Below are positions 24,661-35,200 of a stretch of DNA of 64,000 nt, one piece after another. Where the stretch lies: the NCBI GenBank assembly GCA_016287075.1, contig JAEEVC010000001.1:1-64000 (forward strand), read 5' to 3'. Origin of the DNA: Bacteroidales bacterium (GTDB lineage: Bacteria > Bacteroidota > Bacteroidia > Bacteroidales > UBA932). Position numbers and translations under genes: made by a program. Numbering within the stretch: position 1 is the stretch's first letter; each line of letters opens with the position of its first letter. Under the pieces are notes generated by a model, which made no database searches, had not been told where the DNA came from, and saw only the letters and a program-made list of their open reading frames with translations.

Positions 24661-27600
24661 TTAGAAGTTGAACTGGATGCCCAGCCTGGCGGTTTTCTGC
24701 AGCGGGTAGGCCTCCAGGCCGCTGCCCGAGCCCATTTCCGGATCCCAGTACTTGAAGGGGGTGAAGGTCAGGAGGTCCGTCCCGTTGATGTACAGGCGGA
24801 TCTTCTTGCGGAAGGTGTAACCGACCTCGACGTTCTTGAGCCGGAGGAAGGAGCCGTCCCGGAGGAAGTAGGACGAGGACTGGGTATTGTTGTTGTTGAC
24901 CCGGGTGCTCAGGCGCGGATAGGCCGCGTCCGCCCGGTTGTTGTCCCAGGACCAGTGGTCGTCCACGATGTACTGCATGATGTTGTAGCCGGCGCCCTTG
25001 TTGGAGGAGAAGGGGTGGTGTCCGGACATGAGGATGGTGACGCGGGCGGAACCCTGGAACATGACGTTGCAGTCGAAGTTCCTGTAAGTCAGGCCGCCGC
25101 CGAAGCCGTACTGGATCTCCGGCACGGAGGGGATGTCGAAGCGGACCCGGTCAAGGGCGTTGACCACCCCGTCCGGCTTGCCTTCCGGACCGGTGATGTC
25201 CGCGTACTTGATGTCGCCGACGCCGTAATTCCCGAAGGTCTGGGTGGGATGGGCGTCCACTTCCTCCTGCGAGGTGAAGAGGCCTTCGGAGACATACAGC
25301 AGCCGGGAGTGCTGCGGATGCCCGATTTTCGACAGGTTGGGCGTGAGCGAGTAGTCGGGCTCGTCGTTGTAGACGATCTCGTTGTGGGCATAGGTGAAGG
25401 CCCCGCGCAGCGTGGCGGTGAAATCCTTCCGGAATACCTTTTTATAGGAAAGGGACATGTCCACGCCGCCGTTGTCCATCTTTCCGATGTTGGCGTACGG
25501 GAGCGTGGAGCCGAGGCCGGAGACCGCAGCGATCGAGTTGCGCTTCATGAAGATGTTGGAGCGGTGTTCCCTGAACCAGTCGATGGTCAGGTCCAGGCTC
25601 TTGAACAGCTGCAGGTCCACGCCGACGTCGAGTTTCCGCGCAAGTTCCCAGGTGGCGTCTTCATTGCCGTAGGTGGTGATGTAACCGGCACCCACGGACT
25701 TGAAGGTGTTGCCGAAGACATAGCTGCGGGAGGCCATGCTGACCCGGGTGAGATACGGGAACCGGCTGGCCAGCGAGTCGTTGCCCACGAGGCCGTAGGA
25801 TGCGCGGACCTTCAGGAGGGAGACCGTCTTCTTGAGCGGCGCCCAGAACTTTTCGTTGGAAGGGGTCCAGCCCACCGCCACGGACGGGAAAAGGCCGAAG
25901 CGTTTGCCGGCGATGAAGTTCTCGGAACCGTTGTAGCCGAAATTGGCTTCGGCGAGGTAGCGTTTGTCATAGTTGAGGGTCAGTCGGGCGGCGATTCCCT
26001 GCTCCCGGAAGGGCAGGAGGTCGTTCTCGGACGCGGAATTGGCATTGTTCATCTTCTCGTTCATCCGGTAGACGGCGTCCGAGGTGATCTCGGTCTTCCC
26101 GAATTTCCGCTTGTAGGAGAGCTGCGCGAGCACCGAGTAGCGGTGATGGCCGGTGTCGCCCGCCGAGTAGCTGAGGTAGGTCGAACCGGCCGGCCCGATG
26201 GGCGTCGTCGTGAAGAAGAAGCTCCCGTCCGGCTGCTGGTAATAGCCGTCGTCGATCTTGTAATAGAAAGGCGTGTACTGGCGGGTAACCTTGGCGTAAG
26301 AGTAGTTGTAGAAGGTCGCCGAGGCCCTGGCGGAGAGGCCTTTCGTGATGAAATCGAGGTTCTGGTCCGCCTGGATGACGGCGGTCATGAACATGTGGTG
26401 GATGGTCGCGGACCCGCTGGCATAGGTGGCGTAGGGGTTGCGGGCGATGTCGGAGGCGCCGCCCATGTTCCAGGAAGCGTCGTTGCCGAAGCGTAGGAAG
26501 GTGTCGCCGTCCTCCCCGGGCAGGACGGCCGGGAAGTACACGGGATTCACCTTCATCGTCCAGACGAAATAGTCCGAAACCTCCCCGGCCGGCGTCCCGC
26601 GGAAGCGGAACTGGCAGTTGAGGCGCATCGAGAGCTTGGTCGTGCGGGTGATCATGGCGGCGACGTTGCTCTGGAGCTGGATCTTCCGGCTGTACATGCC
26701 CGCGTCCACCAGGTTGCTCTGGACGGGGGCGAAGATGCTGCCCTCGTTGAAGATGGCGGCATTCATGAAGTAATTGACCTTCTTGCCGCCGCCCCGGACC
26801 GACAGGTTGAGGTGCTCGGAGACGGCGTAGTCCTTGAAAATCAAGTGGTACCAGTCGTTCTCCGGGTAAATGTAGGGATTCAGGTGCCGGCGCGTCCCGT
26901 CGATCTTCTCCGCCGTGTAGCGCGGTTCGTACTCGATCCCGGAGAAGCGGGCGTCATTGTAGAGCGCCTCGTTGTACTGCTCCATGTAGGTAGGGCCGCT
27001 CGCCACCGGCTGGAGGAAGGTCGGCGTCGAAACGGAGGTGTCGAAGTTGACGCTGATGCTCATTTTCTCCGCGTTGCGGCCTTCCTTTGTGTTGATGATG
27101 ATGACGCCGTTGGCGCCGCGGGAACCGTAGAGCGCGGTGGCCGTGGCGTCTTTCAGGACGGAGAACGATTCGATGGATTCCGGGGCGATCATGTTGACCA
27201 TGGCCGCGGAGGTCGTCTCGACGCCGTCGATGACCACCATCGGGTTGGCGTCATTGCCGAAAGTCCCGACGCCGCGCACGTAGAACGTCGCCTGGTCCAG
27301 GCCCGGTTCACCGCTGGAGCGCATCGAGATGAGGCCCGGCACGTTGCCGGCGAAAGAGGAGGTGAGGGAGCTGCTCGTGGTGAGCAGGTCCTCCGAACGG
27401 ACGGACTGGACGGCGCCCACCATCGACTCCTTCTTCTGTGTGCCGAATCCGACGACGACCACCTCGTCCAACATGTTCTCCTGGAGGATCATGGTGACCA
27501 GCGAGAAGAGGAATCCGTCCTTGACGGACAGCTCTTTCGTGTCATAACCGAGGGCTTCGAACACGACGGTGCCCTTGTCGTCGGGGACCTTGAGCTCGTA

Positions 27601-27795
27601 GTTTCCGCCCGCGTCGGTGAGGGTATAGATTTTCGGGTTCTCCTTGAGGTGGACCGCAACGCCGATGAGCGGGGTGTTGTTGTCGGACCCGATAACGGTC
27701 CCTTTCAGGACGATCTGTGCCGGGGCGGCTTCCGCACGGAAGACGGCGGAAAGCAGGAGGCCGGTCAGCAGCAGGTTTCTCAATATCTTGTTCAT
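24661..27795 (-). CDS. SusC/RagA-family TonB-dependent outer-membrane transporter
   Basis: A 1044-residue protein with a signal peptide (to about FRAEAAPA) and a carboxypeptidase-regulatory-like domain (LKGTVIGSDNNTPLIGVAVH). The SusC signature DEVVVVGFGTQKKESMVGAV is at about residue 107. The plug includes FYVRGVGTFG, MVVIDGVETT and FSVLKDATATALYGSRGANG, and the barrel ends TARLGIQFNF. It transports a large ligand into the periplasm with TonB energy and works with the SusD encoded just downstream. It follows the LamG-like lipoprotein gene by 11 nt in the same operon. Confidence 0.95.
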   Translation of the reverse strand: MNKILRNLLLTGLLLSAVFRAEAAPAQIVLKGTVIGSDNNTPLIGVAVHLKENPKIYTLTDAGGNYELKVPDDKGTVVFEALGYDTKELSVKDGFLFSLVTMILQENMLDEVVVVGFGTQKKESMVGAVQSVRSEDLLTTSSSLTSSFAGNVPGLISMRSSGEPGLDQATFYVRGVGTFGNDANPMVVIDGVETTSAAMVNMIAPESIESFSVLKDATATALYGSRGANGVIIINTKEGRNAEKMSISVNFDTSVSTPTFLQPVASGPTYMEQYNEALYNDARFSGIEYEPRYTAEKIDGTRRHLNPYIYPENDWYHLIFKDYAVSEHLNLSVRGGGKKVNYFMNAAIFNEGSIFAPVQSNLVDAGMYSRKIQLQSNVAAMITRTTKLSMRLNCQFRFRGTPAGEVSDYFVWTMKVNPVYFPAVLPGEDGDTFLRFGNDASWNMGGASDIARNPYATYASGSATIHHMFMTAVIQADQNLDFITKGLSARASATFYNYSYAKVTRQYTPFYYKIDDGYYQQPDGSFFFTTTPIGPAGSTYLSYSAGDTGHHRYSVLAQLSYKRKFGKTEITSDAVYRMNEKMNNANSASENDLLPFREQGIAARLTLNYDKRYLAEANFGYNGSENFIAGKRFGLFPSVAVGWTPSNEKFWAPLKKTVSLLKVRASYGLVGNDSLASRFPYLTRVSMASRSYVFGNTFKSVGAGYITTYGNEDATWELARKLDVGVDLQLFKSLDLTIDWFREHRSNIFMKRNSIAAVSGLGSTLPYANIGKMDNGGVDMSLSYKKVFRKDFTATLRGAFTYAHNEIVYNDEPDYSLTPNLSKIGHPQHSRLLYVSEGLFTSQEEVDAHPTQTFGNYGVGDIKYADITGPEGKPDGVVNALDRVRFDIPSVPEIQYGFGGGLTYRNFDCNVMFQGSARVTILMSGHHPFSSNKGAGYNIMQYIVDDHWSWDNNRADAAYPRLSTRVNNNNTQSSSYFLRDGSFLRLKNVEVGYTFRKKIRLYINGTDLLTFTPFKYWDPEMGSGSGLEAYPLQKTARLGIQFNF

Positions 27796-27806
27796 GGTGG
27801 ATGCGT

Positions 27807-29435
27807 CTATTCGTTAACCAGGATGTAATGTCCTTTCCGGGTGGCGAGGAAGGCGGCTTCGACCTGCTCTCCCGTCAGCGGTTCAGAGTAGACCCGCGGG
27901 AAGAGGACTTCGCCGTTCCAGGCCGCAGCGGCCTTGGCCGCATTGACGTCGTTGGGGGCGCCGCCGATGAGGAAGTGCTTGCAGCTGAAGTACAAATCGC
28001 CGGTGAAGGCGTTCGTGGCGAGCGGTTTGGAATCGATATAGATGGTCTCCAGCCCGAGGGCGGCATCCCAGACGCCGATCATGTGGTAATACACGCCCGC
28101 TTCCGGCGTGATTCCCGAATAAGCGTAATTGTTGATGTAGGTTCCCGACTGCCGCTGTCCCAGGAAGAACAGGAGCTGGTTGTTGTAGTTCGACGAAGAG
28201 AGGGCGAAGCCGATGCCGCCGCTCCGGTGGGCGGAGAAGGGCTTGGCGCTCGTGCCCGAGACCGGGACGTCCAGTTTTACGATGGCCTCGATGGCGCAGC
28301 CGTCATTGATCTTTGCGGTGAAGTCGCTGGACATCGGGAATTCATAGAAGCCAGTCGCCACCGTCGCTCCCAGTTTGTGCGTAAAGACGGGCGCATAGGC
28401 TCCGAACGTCTCATTGTAGGCGACGCTGACGTCGCCGGGGAGCAGCGTGACCGTAAGGCCTTCCGCGCGGTCTTCCGCGCTGCCGTCCTCGTGGAACACG
28501 ATGTCTGCCAGGTCAGCGACAGGAGTGGGCGTGCCCAGCTGGCGGATGGGGAGGGAAGCCCGGATCTCCTTGTCCTCGTCGGACCCGATCGTGACCGAAC
28601 CCTGGCGGAGGGAGCCGCTCTTGTTCTCGGCGATCCGGAGGGTCAGTCCGTCGGTGCCGTCCGTCCCTGCCGTGATCCAGGCCGGGGCGTCCACCACTTT
28701 CCAGGTCGAGAGGTTGACCTTGTGGACCGGGATGGTGATCTCCAGTCCCTCCTGTGCGGCCGTCAGTTCCTTTCCGCGGATGGACAGGTCGAGGTCTTTC
28801 TGCCAGAGTTCAAGCGAGGTGCGGATCGCGGGGTCCGCATCGCTGATAAAGGTGACGGTGCCGTGGTTCTCGGAGTTGGTGGTGGAGGCGGCGGCGAGGA
28901 CCAGCCGCGCATCCTCGCGGGTCGTCTCCCTGAGCCAGGTTTTCCCCTCTTCATCCAGGGTATAGGTCCATTTCTCGTTGCTGACGACGGCGATGTCGAA
29001 AACGCCGCCGTTCTTGTTGACGACCGATTTGGGGACGGTGGCCTCGATGTAGTAGCGCTTGTTCTGGATGAGTGTCACAAGTGCCTTTTGTTCAATTCCT
29101 TCCGAGACAAAGGAGAGTCGGGCCTTCCGCTCCGCGAAAGCGGTGTTTTCCGTTACGGTCAGGGTCAGGTTGACCGGGCCGTCGGATTCGCCGGAGGTCG
29201 GGGAGACCGTGATCCAGTCGGCATCGGAGGGAAGATAGACGTGCCATTCCCCCTTCACCTGGATCGGGAGGGTCTCGGAAGAGGGCAGGCTGGAGAAATG
29301 CAGTGTTTTGGCGCCGAAGCCGTCGGCGCCTTCGACGGTCACATGCTGGGGAGCCGGCGCGACGGGGCCGGTCCCGCGGTGGCAGGAAACGGCGGCCAGC
29401 GTGGCGACCAGCGCCAGAACCGGGAATTTGTTCAT
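27807..29435 (-). CDS. BACON-domain lipoprotein with a concanavalin/LamG-like domain
   Basis: A 542-residue lipoprotein (Cys18 after ATLAAVS). Residues about 50-125 are BACON-like (GEWHVYLPSDADWITVSPTS), followed by two further beta modules with the same LWQKD / LPIRQLG endings. From about residue 310 a laminin-G/concanavalin-like domain is suggested by CAIEAIVKLDVP, YYHMIGVWDAALGLETIYID and FLIGGAPNDVNAA. Such proteins bind glycans at the surface; no catalytic residues stand out. Placed before SusC rather than after SusD, it is the second gene of the operon started by the sialidase-like protein, 33 nt downstream of it. Confidence 0.75.
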   Translation of the reverse strand: MNKFPVLALVATLAAVSCHRGTGPVAPAPQHVTVEGADGFGAKTLHFSSLPSSETLPIQVKGEWHVYLPSDADWITVSPTSGESDGPVNLTLTVTENTAFAERKARLSFVSEGIEQKALVTLIQNKRYYIEATVPKSVVNKNGGVFDIAVVSNEKWTYTLDEEGKTWLRETTREDARLVLAAASTTNSENHGTVTFISDADPAIRTSLELWQKDLDLSIRGKELTAAQEGLEITIPVHKVNLSTWKVVDAPAWITAGTDGTDGLTLRIAENKSGSLRQGSVTIGSDEDKEIRASLPIRQLGTPTPVADLADIVFHEDGSAEDRAEGLTVTLLPGDVSVAYNETFGAYAPVFTHKLGATVATGFYEFPMSSDFTAKINDGCAIEAIVKLDVPVSGTSAKPFSAHRSGGIGFALSSSNYNNQLLFFLGQRQSGTYINNYAYSGITPEAGVYYHMIGVWDAALGLETIYIDSKPLATNAFTGDLYFSCKHFLIGGAPNDVNAAKAAAAWNGEVLFPRVYSEPLTGEQVEAAFLATRKGHYILVNE

Positions 29436-29468
29436 AGGAGCGTGTTATTGATTATGGGTTGGTTATCA

Positions 29469-30518
29469 TCAGTTCAGGAGACGGGAGAGGGGAATCCGGG
29501 CGAAATAGATTCCCGCCCGCTTCCCGCCTTCCGGCGTTTTGAGTTCATGGGAAGAGTAATAGACGACCCAGAGTTCTTCCCCGACCCGGAGCAGTCCCGG
29601 ATAGCTGCAGTCGCCGCCGGAAGGGAGCGTATAGCAGACTTCGAATTTGCCGTCCAGGTCCCCTTTCCAGATCCGGGTGCGGTTGGCTTTTTCCAGATAG
29701 GCGCGTCCGCCGGCAAGGACGGTATCCCCATCGAGCACGAGGAAATCCGGTCCGCCGATGCGGAAGCCCGTCAGCTTGAAGTTCCAATCCGTGTACGGGG
29801 GCTTGCTGACGCCCCAGCAGCCGGACTGGTCGCTGCCTTCCCGCCGGGCGAGCAGGAGCATCCGTCCGTCCGGGAGGAAGCGGACGGTGGTCTCGTTGGG
29901 CGACCCGTCGATGGCAAGCGTCGTTATCTTGCGGTAGTGGAGGCCGTCCTTCGTTTCGAGCAGGAGCAGCTTGCCGCTGCCGTAGGAGACGGTGTAGCCC
30001 GTGTCGCCGTGCCAGGTCAGCCGCCAGAACCATTCGGTCGTTGCCGACGGATTGTCTTCATAGACAACAGGTTCCGGGTCCGAGAAGGTCTTCCCGTCCT
30101 TGCTGAAGGAGACGTGGGGGATCTTGCCCGTCAGTTTCTTGTCCCGGTAGATGGACCCGCCCATGAGGACCATGAGCCGGCCGTCCGGCGTGACGGAAAG
30201 ATGGGGGTCCCTCAGGTCGAATCCCTCCTTGGCGAGCAGCGCGACGGAGGTCCAGGTCTCCCCGTCCTCCGAGCGGAGGATACGGGCCTTGCCGGACGCT
30301 TCGCCCTGGCTGTCGAAAATGTGGGTTTCGCCTTCCCGGAAGGAGACGAAGTAGGCATTGCCGAACTTCTCCAGGGAGGGGAAAGCGCTGTAATCTTTGT
30401 CCCAGATGAGCTTGACGGCCACGTCCGGAACGACGGGTTTCTGTTCCGGCTGGTTCGCCGGCTTGCAGGCGGTTGCAATCAGGATCGGAAGGAGTAATGT
30501 GGTTAGAAGTCTAATCAT
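29469..30518 (-). CDS. Sialidase/BNR-repeat-like beta-propeller lipoprotein
   Basis: A 349-residue lipoprotein from the ATG at 30518 (lipobox LLPILIATAC, Cys18). Asp-box-like repeats are visible (SEDGETWTSV, SKDGKTFSDP), with strands of a five- or six-bladed propeller (HLSVTPDGRLMVLMGG, TVRFLPDGRMLLLARR). This resembles exo-alpha-sialidases and related BNR proteins, but the sialidase FRIP motif and arginine triad cannot be confirmed, so another exo-hydrolase or a binding protein is possible. The longer frame to 30539 is rejected because it overlaps the -7 box. It is the first gene of the operon running to 21164. Confidence 0.7.
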   Translation of the reverse strand: MIRLLTTLLLPILIATACKPANQPEQKPVVPDVAVKLIWDKDYSAFPSLEKFGNAYFVSFREGETHIFDSQGEASGKARILRSEDGETWTSVALLAKEGFDLRDPHLSVTPDGRLMVLMGGSIYRDKKLTGKIPHVSFSKDGKTFSDPEPVVYEDNPSATTEWFWRLTWHGDTGYTVSYGSGKLLLLETKDGLHYRKITTLAIDGSPNETTVRFLPDGRMLLLARREGSDQSGCWGVSKPPYTDWNFKLTGFRIGGPDFLVLDGDTVLAGGRAYLEKANRTRIWKGDLDGKFEVCYTLPSGGDCSYPGLLRVGEELWVVYYSSHELKTPEGGKRAGIYFARIPLSRLLN

Positions 30519-30536
30519 GTCGTCGGTTGTTTTATG

Positions 30537-30544
30537 CAAATGTA
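30537..30544 (-). promoter_or_regulatory. -7 box of the second Sus-like operon
   Basis: TACATTTG on the minus strand matches TAnnTTTG and lies 18 nt before the ATG at 30518. It sets the start of the sialidase-like gene and drives the five-gene operon. Confidence 0.7.
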
Positions 30545-30583
30545 GTCGAAAAGAGCCGGGAAAAGAAGTGCGACAAGGCTCTT

Positions 30584-30601
30584 TCTAGATTGAAATCTAG
30601 A
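30584..30601. promoter_or_regulatory. Palindromic operator candidate upstream of the sialidase-like operon
   Basis: TCTAGATT (30584-30591), two bases, then AATCTAGA (30594-30601): a perfect 8-bp inverted repeat. It starts about 40 nt upstream of the -7 box, where an activator would bind. A related palindrome ATCTAGAT is at 30662-30669, overlapping the stop codon of the DUF6377-type gene. Confidence 0.45.
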
Positions 30602-30621
30602 TGTGTAGAATGTCTATGTGC

Positions 30622-30650
30622 TCAAAAACAGTTGTTTACGGTAAAACAAC
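30622..30650 (-). terminator. Terminator of the DUF6377-type regulator gene
   Basis: GTTGTTT (30631-30637) and AAACAAC (30644-30650) form a 7-bp stem. On the minus strand it is followed by TGTTTTTG. It lies 14 nt past the stop codon of the gene at 30664. Confidence 0.6.
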
Positions 30651-30663
30651 CGTTTCCGATTAT

Positions 30664-32238
30664 CTAGATTTTTGAAAGCCTTTCCTCGAATTCCCCGGGC
30701 GGACAGAGGGCGTTTTTCCTGATTTTGCTGCGGTGGGTATAGACGGAGGTCGGGGCGCAGTTGAGGAACTGGGCGATCTTTCCGCTGTCCGTGATGCCGA
30801 GGCGGATGGCGGCCAGGATGCGGAGGCCGGTGGGCAGTTCGCCGTCCGGGCCGAGGGAGAAGCGGGCGTCTTCCCGCAGCAGGGAATTGACCTTCTCCAC
30901 AAAGTCGGGGAAAATGCCGAGGAAGGTTTCGTCGAACGTGCGGTAGAACTGCTTGTAGTCGTCCCCGATGCCGGAGGGCTGGCGGAGCATCTGCTTGAGC
31001 GCCTCTTCGCCGGACTCCTTCAGGGTCATCCGCATGGAGTGGCGGTATTCCTCCACCAGGCCGAGATACCGGGCCGACAGGTTGACATAGCGGAACACAT
31101 ACCCCTCCTTGATTTTGTTGGCCTCCTCGAGCTGGGCGTTCATGGTTTCCATCTCCCGCGCCGTCGCATGGATTTTCCGGGACTGGCAGAGCGCGTTGAG
31201 CAGCAGCAGGGCGACCGTGATGAACAGGAAGCTGAGCAGCAGGATGACGAAGACGGAGATGCGCCGGCGCTGCGCTTCTTCGAATTCCACGGCCTTGACG
31301 ATGTTCAGCTGCATGGCGGCGGAATTGTAGATCCAGGCGTTGAAATTGCAGTCCAGGGCATCCTCCAGGGTCCTCTGGCTGTAGCGGGATGCTCGTGCGA
31401 GCTGGCCTTCCTCATACAGGAGATTGGCCAGGTAATGGAGGGAATGGTACTCCCGGACGGGGACCTGCAGGTCATAGATGGCGCTCTGCGCCAGCCAGTA
31501 CATGCGCTGCTCCCTGTCTCCGGCGTGATTGTAGGCAAGGGAAAGGCTCCAGGCCGCAGAAGCCTTGGCATGCAGGTCCGGATCCGTCCGGAGCAGGTCT
31601 TCCAGCATCCGGATGGATCCGGCAATGTTCCCGTCCTTGTAGGCCTGGATGGCCTGGCGCCGCTTTTTTTCGGACTCGGTCGTGCCCGGGCAGGCGATCA
31701 GGCGCCTGCGGATGTCGTCGCGGAAGACGTCGTGCTCTTCCCGGGCCTCTTCCGGGAGCGACTCGTCCCGTATCTCGGTGGCATAGAGCTGCAGCAGCAG
31801 ATTGTAGTACCGGCTTTTCTGGAAGTCGTTCATCGACAGGGTGTCCATGACCGACAGGATCCGGGCCGATTCGTTGTACCGGCGGAGGGAGATGCCGGTT
31901 TCCGCCCGGCAGAAGGTGGATTCCAGTTTCCGGTCCGGCTCTTCTCCGGCAAGCTGTTCCATCAGCTGCATGTACCGGACGGACGAGTCAATCTGGTAAT
32001 AGCGGAACAGGCCGTACAGGGCATGGGCGGCCTCCCAGGCTTCCGGTCCCTGCCCGGTCTGCACGATTGCCTGCCGCAGGCTGTCCGCCCGCTGCGCAAA
32101 GGCGGCGGCATAGCGCGGACGGTCGGCGATGACCCCGTCCAGTTCCCGGAGCTTCTCCTCGAGGGGGGACCGGTTGCATGCGGCCGGAAGCAGGCAGAGC
32201 ATGAGCCCCGCGGCCGCAAAGAAGTTTTTCATTCCCAT
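30664..32238 (-). CDS. DUF6377-type membrane regulator with TPR-like, transmembrane, coiled-coil and C-terminal HTH parts
   Basis: A 524-residue protein. The N-terminus has a signal or lipobox-like stretch (LLPAAC, Cys21), followed by about 290 residues of TPR-like helices that would be periplasmic. One transmembrane helix spans about 327-350, followed by a coiled coil (AREMETMNAQLEEANKIKEG). The C-terminal part ends in a LuxR-like helix-turn-helix (ITDSGKIAQFLNCAPTSVYT, about 483-502). In Bacteroidetes, proteins of this plan are thought to sense periplasmic signals and control nearby Sus-like or surface genes. It follows the 1399-residue lipoprotein gene by 12 nt and precedes the sialidase operon, which it may regulate. 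Confidence 0.8.
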   Translation of the reverse strand: MGMKNFFAAAGLMLCLLPAACNRSPLEEKLRELDGVIADRPRYAAAFAQRADSLRQAIVQTGQGPEAWEAAHALYGLFRYYQIDSSVRYMQLMEQLAGEEPDRKLESTFCRAETGISLRRYNESARILSVMDTLSMNDFQKSRYYNLLLQLYATEIRDESLPEEAREEHDVFRDDIRRRLIACPGTTESEKKRRQAIQAYKDGNIAGSIRMLEDLLRTDPDLHAKASAAWSLSLAYNHAGDREQRMYWLAQSAIYDLQVPVREYHSLHYLANLLYEEGQLARASRYSQRTLEDALDCNFNAWIYNSAAMQLNIVKAVEFEEAQRRRISVFVILLLSFLFITVALLLLNALCQSRKIHATAREMETMNAQLEEANKIKEGYVFRYVNLSARYLGLVEEYRHSMRMTLKESGEEALKQMLRQPSGIGDDYKQFYRTFDETFLGIFPDFVEKVNSLLREDARFSLGPDGELPTGLRILAAIRLGITDSGKIAQFLNCAPTSVYTHRSKIRKNALCPPGEFEERLSKI

Positions 32239-32250
32239 GGGCTTTCTTCC

Positions 32251-35200
32251 TTATCTGATATGGTAGGTTTCCCGTCCGGGACCGAGGACGACGGCCTCGG
32301 CCGCGGCGCGGAGCTTCGCGGCCTCCACCGGCGGGACGTCGCAGTCGGCCGGGTGGTCCCCGAAGGGCTGTCCGTACAGGAGCAGGTAATTGACGCAGGC
32401 CTTGAGATAGGCGCCGTAGCGGTGCGGGTGGTAGTTGTCGGTGTACAGCAGGTAATTGTATGCACCCGTGAAACCGTAGTCATTGCGCGCCTTGGCGAAG
32501 GCCTTGCCGATGGGGGAGAGCCAGTTGATGTCCTTATCCTCGTCGGCAAGGGCGGTCGAACCCTTCCAGAGCATCTCGTCGAAACCGGCGTAACTGCCGA
32601 ATCCCAGGAAGTTTCCGAGCGATTTGTACGGGTAGGACCAGGTGCTTTCCAGGATGATCTCGGCGCCGGGGGAAGCCGCCTTGACGGCGGCGGTCATCCG
32701 CTTCGTCAGGGCGAGGATCTCCTCGGGCGTGTACTTCGGCGTCACGCCCTGGATGGCGGAAGCGCTGCCGGCGCCGTATTCCGCATGGAAATAGGACCCG
32801 TCCTGGAGGATGACCGCATCGTACCCGCCCTCGGCCACCAGGCGCTGGGAGAAGGGCAGGAGGTCGAGGTGGTGTTCGAATTCCTGCGAACCCTTGACAT
32901 TGATGCGCACATCGGTCGCATGGCCTTCCGCGCGGCAGATCTGCTTGAGCTTGAAGGCGGAGCCATGATAATAGGTAAAGCTGTTGCCGAGCTGGAGGAT
33001 CTTCTTCGGCGTCTTCTCCGCCGAAACGCCGGGATAGGCGGCGATCTCGCAGGAACGGTACTCCGTGCACGGGAAGTTCATGAAGGCATTGGCGGTGGGC
33101 AAGAGCTTCTCCCCGTTGCAGTTGAACGGCCCGACGGCCCGCAGGCGCATCTTCACGAAGTCGCCGCTGACGGCCTGCGAAAGGGTGAAGGTGGTGATGT
33201 AGGTCCGGTGGTTCTTGCTGTCGTAGTCATAGACATCGAGCGAATAGCGGGTCTTGCCGTCCTCGGTCGCGGTGTAGCGCGGCTGCGCCTTCCACTCCCC
33301 GGCGTCCCAGTACTCGAAGAGCCAGTACTTCGGCGTCTTGTTGTTGTTGGTGTTGATGGTGACCATGAAATCGACGTCCGTGCCGGCGGAGAGGGTGGTC
33401 ACCGGGACGCTGAACTGGATGTAGTCGCCTTCGCCCATATTGCCGATGCTGATGTTCTGCGTGCCGCCGGGCGCGACGGAATAGACCAGTGTATTGCCGG
33501 TAGTGGAACCCGCTGAGATATAGCCGGTTCCGGGGGCAGTGGACGGCGAACTCGGCTCAGAGACCGTCTCGGCGACGCCCTCGTTGAGCCAGCGGAGGCC
33601 GGCGGCGTTACCCGGCGTGTAGGTCACGCCCTTGACGATTTCCCAGCGTGCGGGGAAGCCATCCACGGGCGTATAGAGATTGTCCTGACGCAGGCGGACG
33701 GACTTCGTATCCCCGCCTTCCTCGCTGAAGCGGAGGATGCCCTCGCGCGTTTCGCAGACGTTGCCGGTGCGGGGCAGGAGCGACAGGGTGACGGCCCTTC
33801 CGGCGGGAATCTCCGCGGGGAGGCTTCCCGTCTTGAGCCAGTCAAGGCCGTCGAAAGCCAGGCGGACGGGCTTGTCGGCGGTGGAGACCCGGAGGAGGGT
33901 CTGCGTGAAATTGCCGCCGGGGAACGCGACCTCCGTCTCGCTGACGGAGAAGACGCCGCCCGTCCCCGGGTCTTCGCCGATGGACAGGGGCTGGTTCCCG
34001 CCGCCGACGATGTTGCTTTCATCCGCCGGCGCGCCCTTGACCGTGCCGCCGTAACTGCACGTGATGATCGTGCCGCCGTTGAATCCTGCGACAGAGCCGG
34101 CCCGCGCCGTTCCGAAGACATCTGCCGCCTCCGCGCTGACGCTCCCTGTGCCGGACCCGCTGAGCAGGGTCGCGGCGCGGATCTTGCCCGCGATGCCGCC
34201 TGCGCAGACTTCGGACGGGACCTGGGTGGCCTTGGTCGTCCGGGCGGAAACCGTCCCCGTGGAGACATTGTTCGCGCAGCGCTCGAGGGTCCCGAAGTCG
34301 AATCCGACGATGCCGCCGGCATACAGGGTCGCGGGGTAGGCTGCATTGGTGGCGGAGAACCCGTTCTCGGCCCGGACCGTCCCTTCGTGGCGGTTGCCCT
34401 CGAGGATGGAGATGCTTCCGGCGAGACCCACGATGCCGCCGGCGTCCACGCCGTAGAAGGTGGTGGAGGAGGACGGGGTCTTGTTGTGGCCGGAAGAAGC
34501 GACCTTCATGATGACGGTCCCGGCGTTGACATTGTCCCTGAGGATGTTGCCGCCGCCGGCGGACTGGGCGCCGCCGAGGATGCCGCCGATGGTCTGGAAG
34601 CGTGTCGAGGCCTGTTTGTCGTGGTTGATTTCCACCGTGCCCTCGTTGCGGCAGGCGGCGATGTCCACCCCGTCCGCGCGGCCCGCGATGCCGCCGACAT
34701 AGTGCTGGTGGACGGCCTCGCTGTAGATGTGGCCCCGGTTGGTGCAGTTCCGGACCGCGTTCGGCGTCCCTCCGGCCGGGCAACCGGGCTTGCCGACGAT
34801 GCCGCCGATGGCGAAATAGTCGTTCTGGGTGGCAGTGTAGAGTAGTTCGATGTCCCCGTCGTTGGTGCAGTTGTCGACCGTGAGGTCCTTGATGGTGGTA
34901 TAGACGAAGCCCACGATGCCGCCGAGGCCCATCGAGCCGGGATTCGTGCTCCGGACGGCGGCGTAGTTGTGGCAGTCGGACAGGCTGACCTCGCCCGTCG
35001 CCGTGTTCAGACCGCCGAGGATGCCCGCGGCCGCGAGGTATTTATAGGAGGAACCCTCGGTGATGGCGTGCGCCTCGACCGTGACGGGGCCGTGGTTGAT
35101 GCATCCCGTGATGTTCACTTTCCCCGTCACCCACGCGGCGATGCCGCCGACGCGGCTGCTCCGGTTGGAGCTGGCCTTCACGGTCACGGGGATGAAGTTC

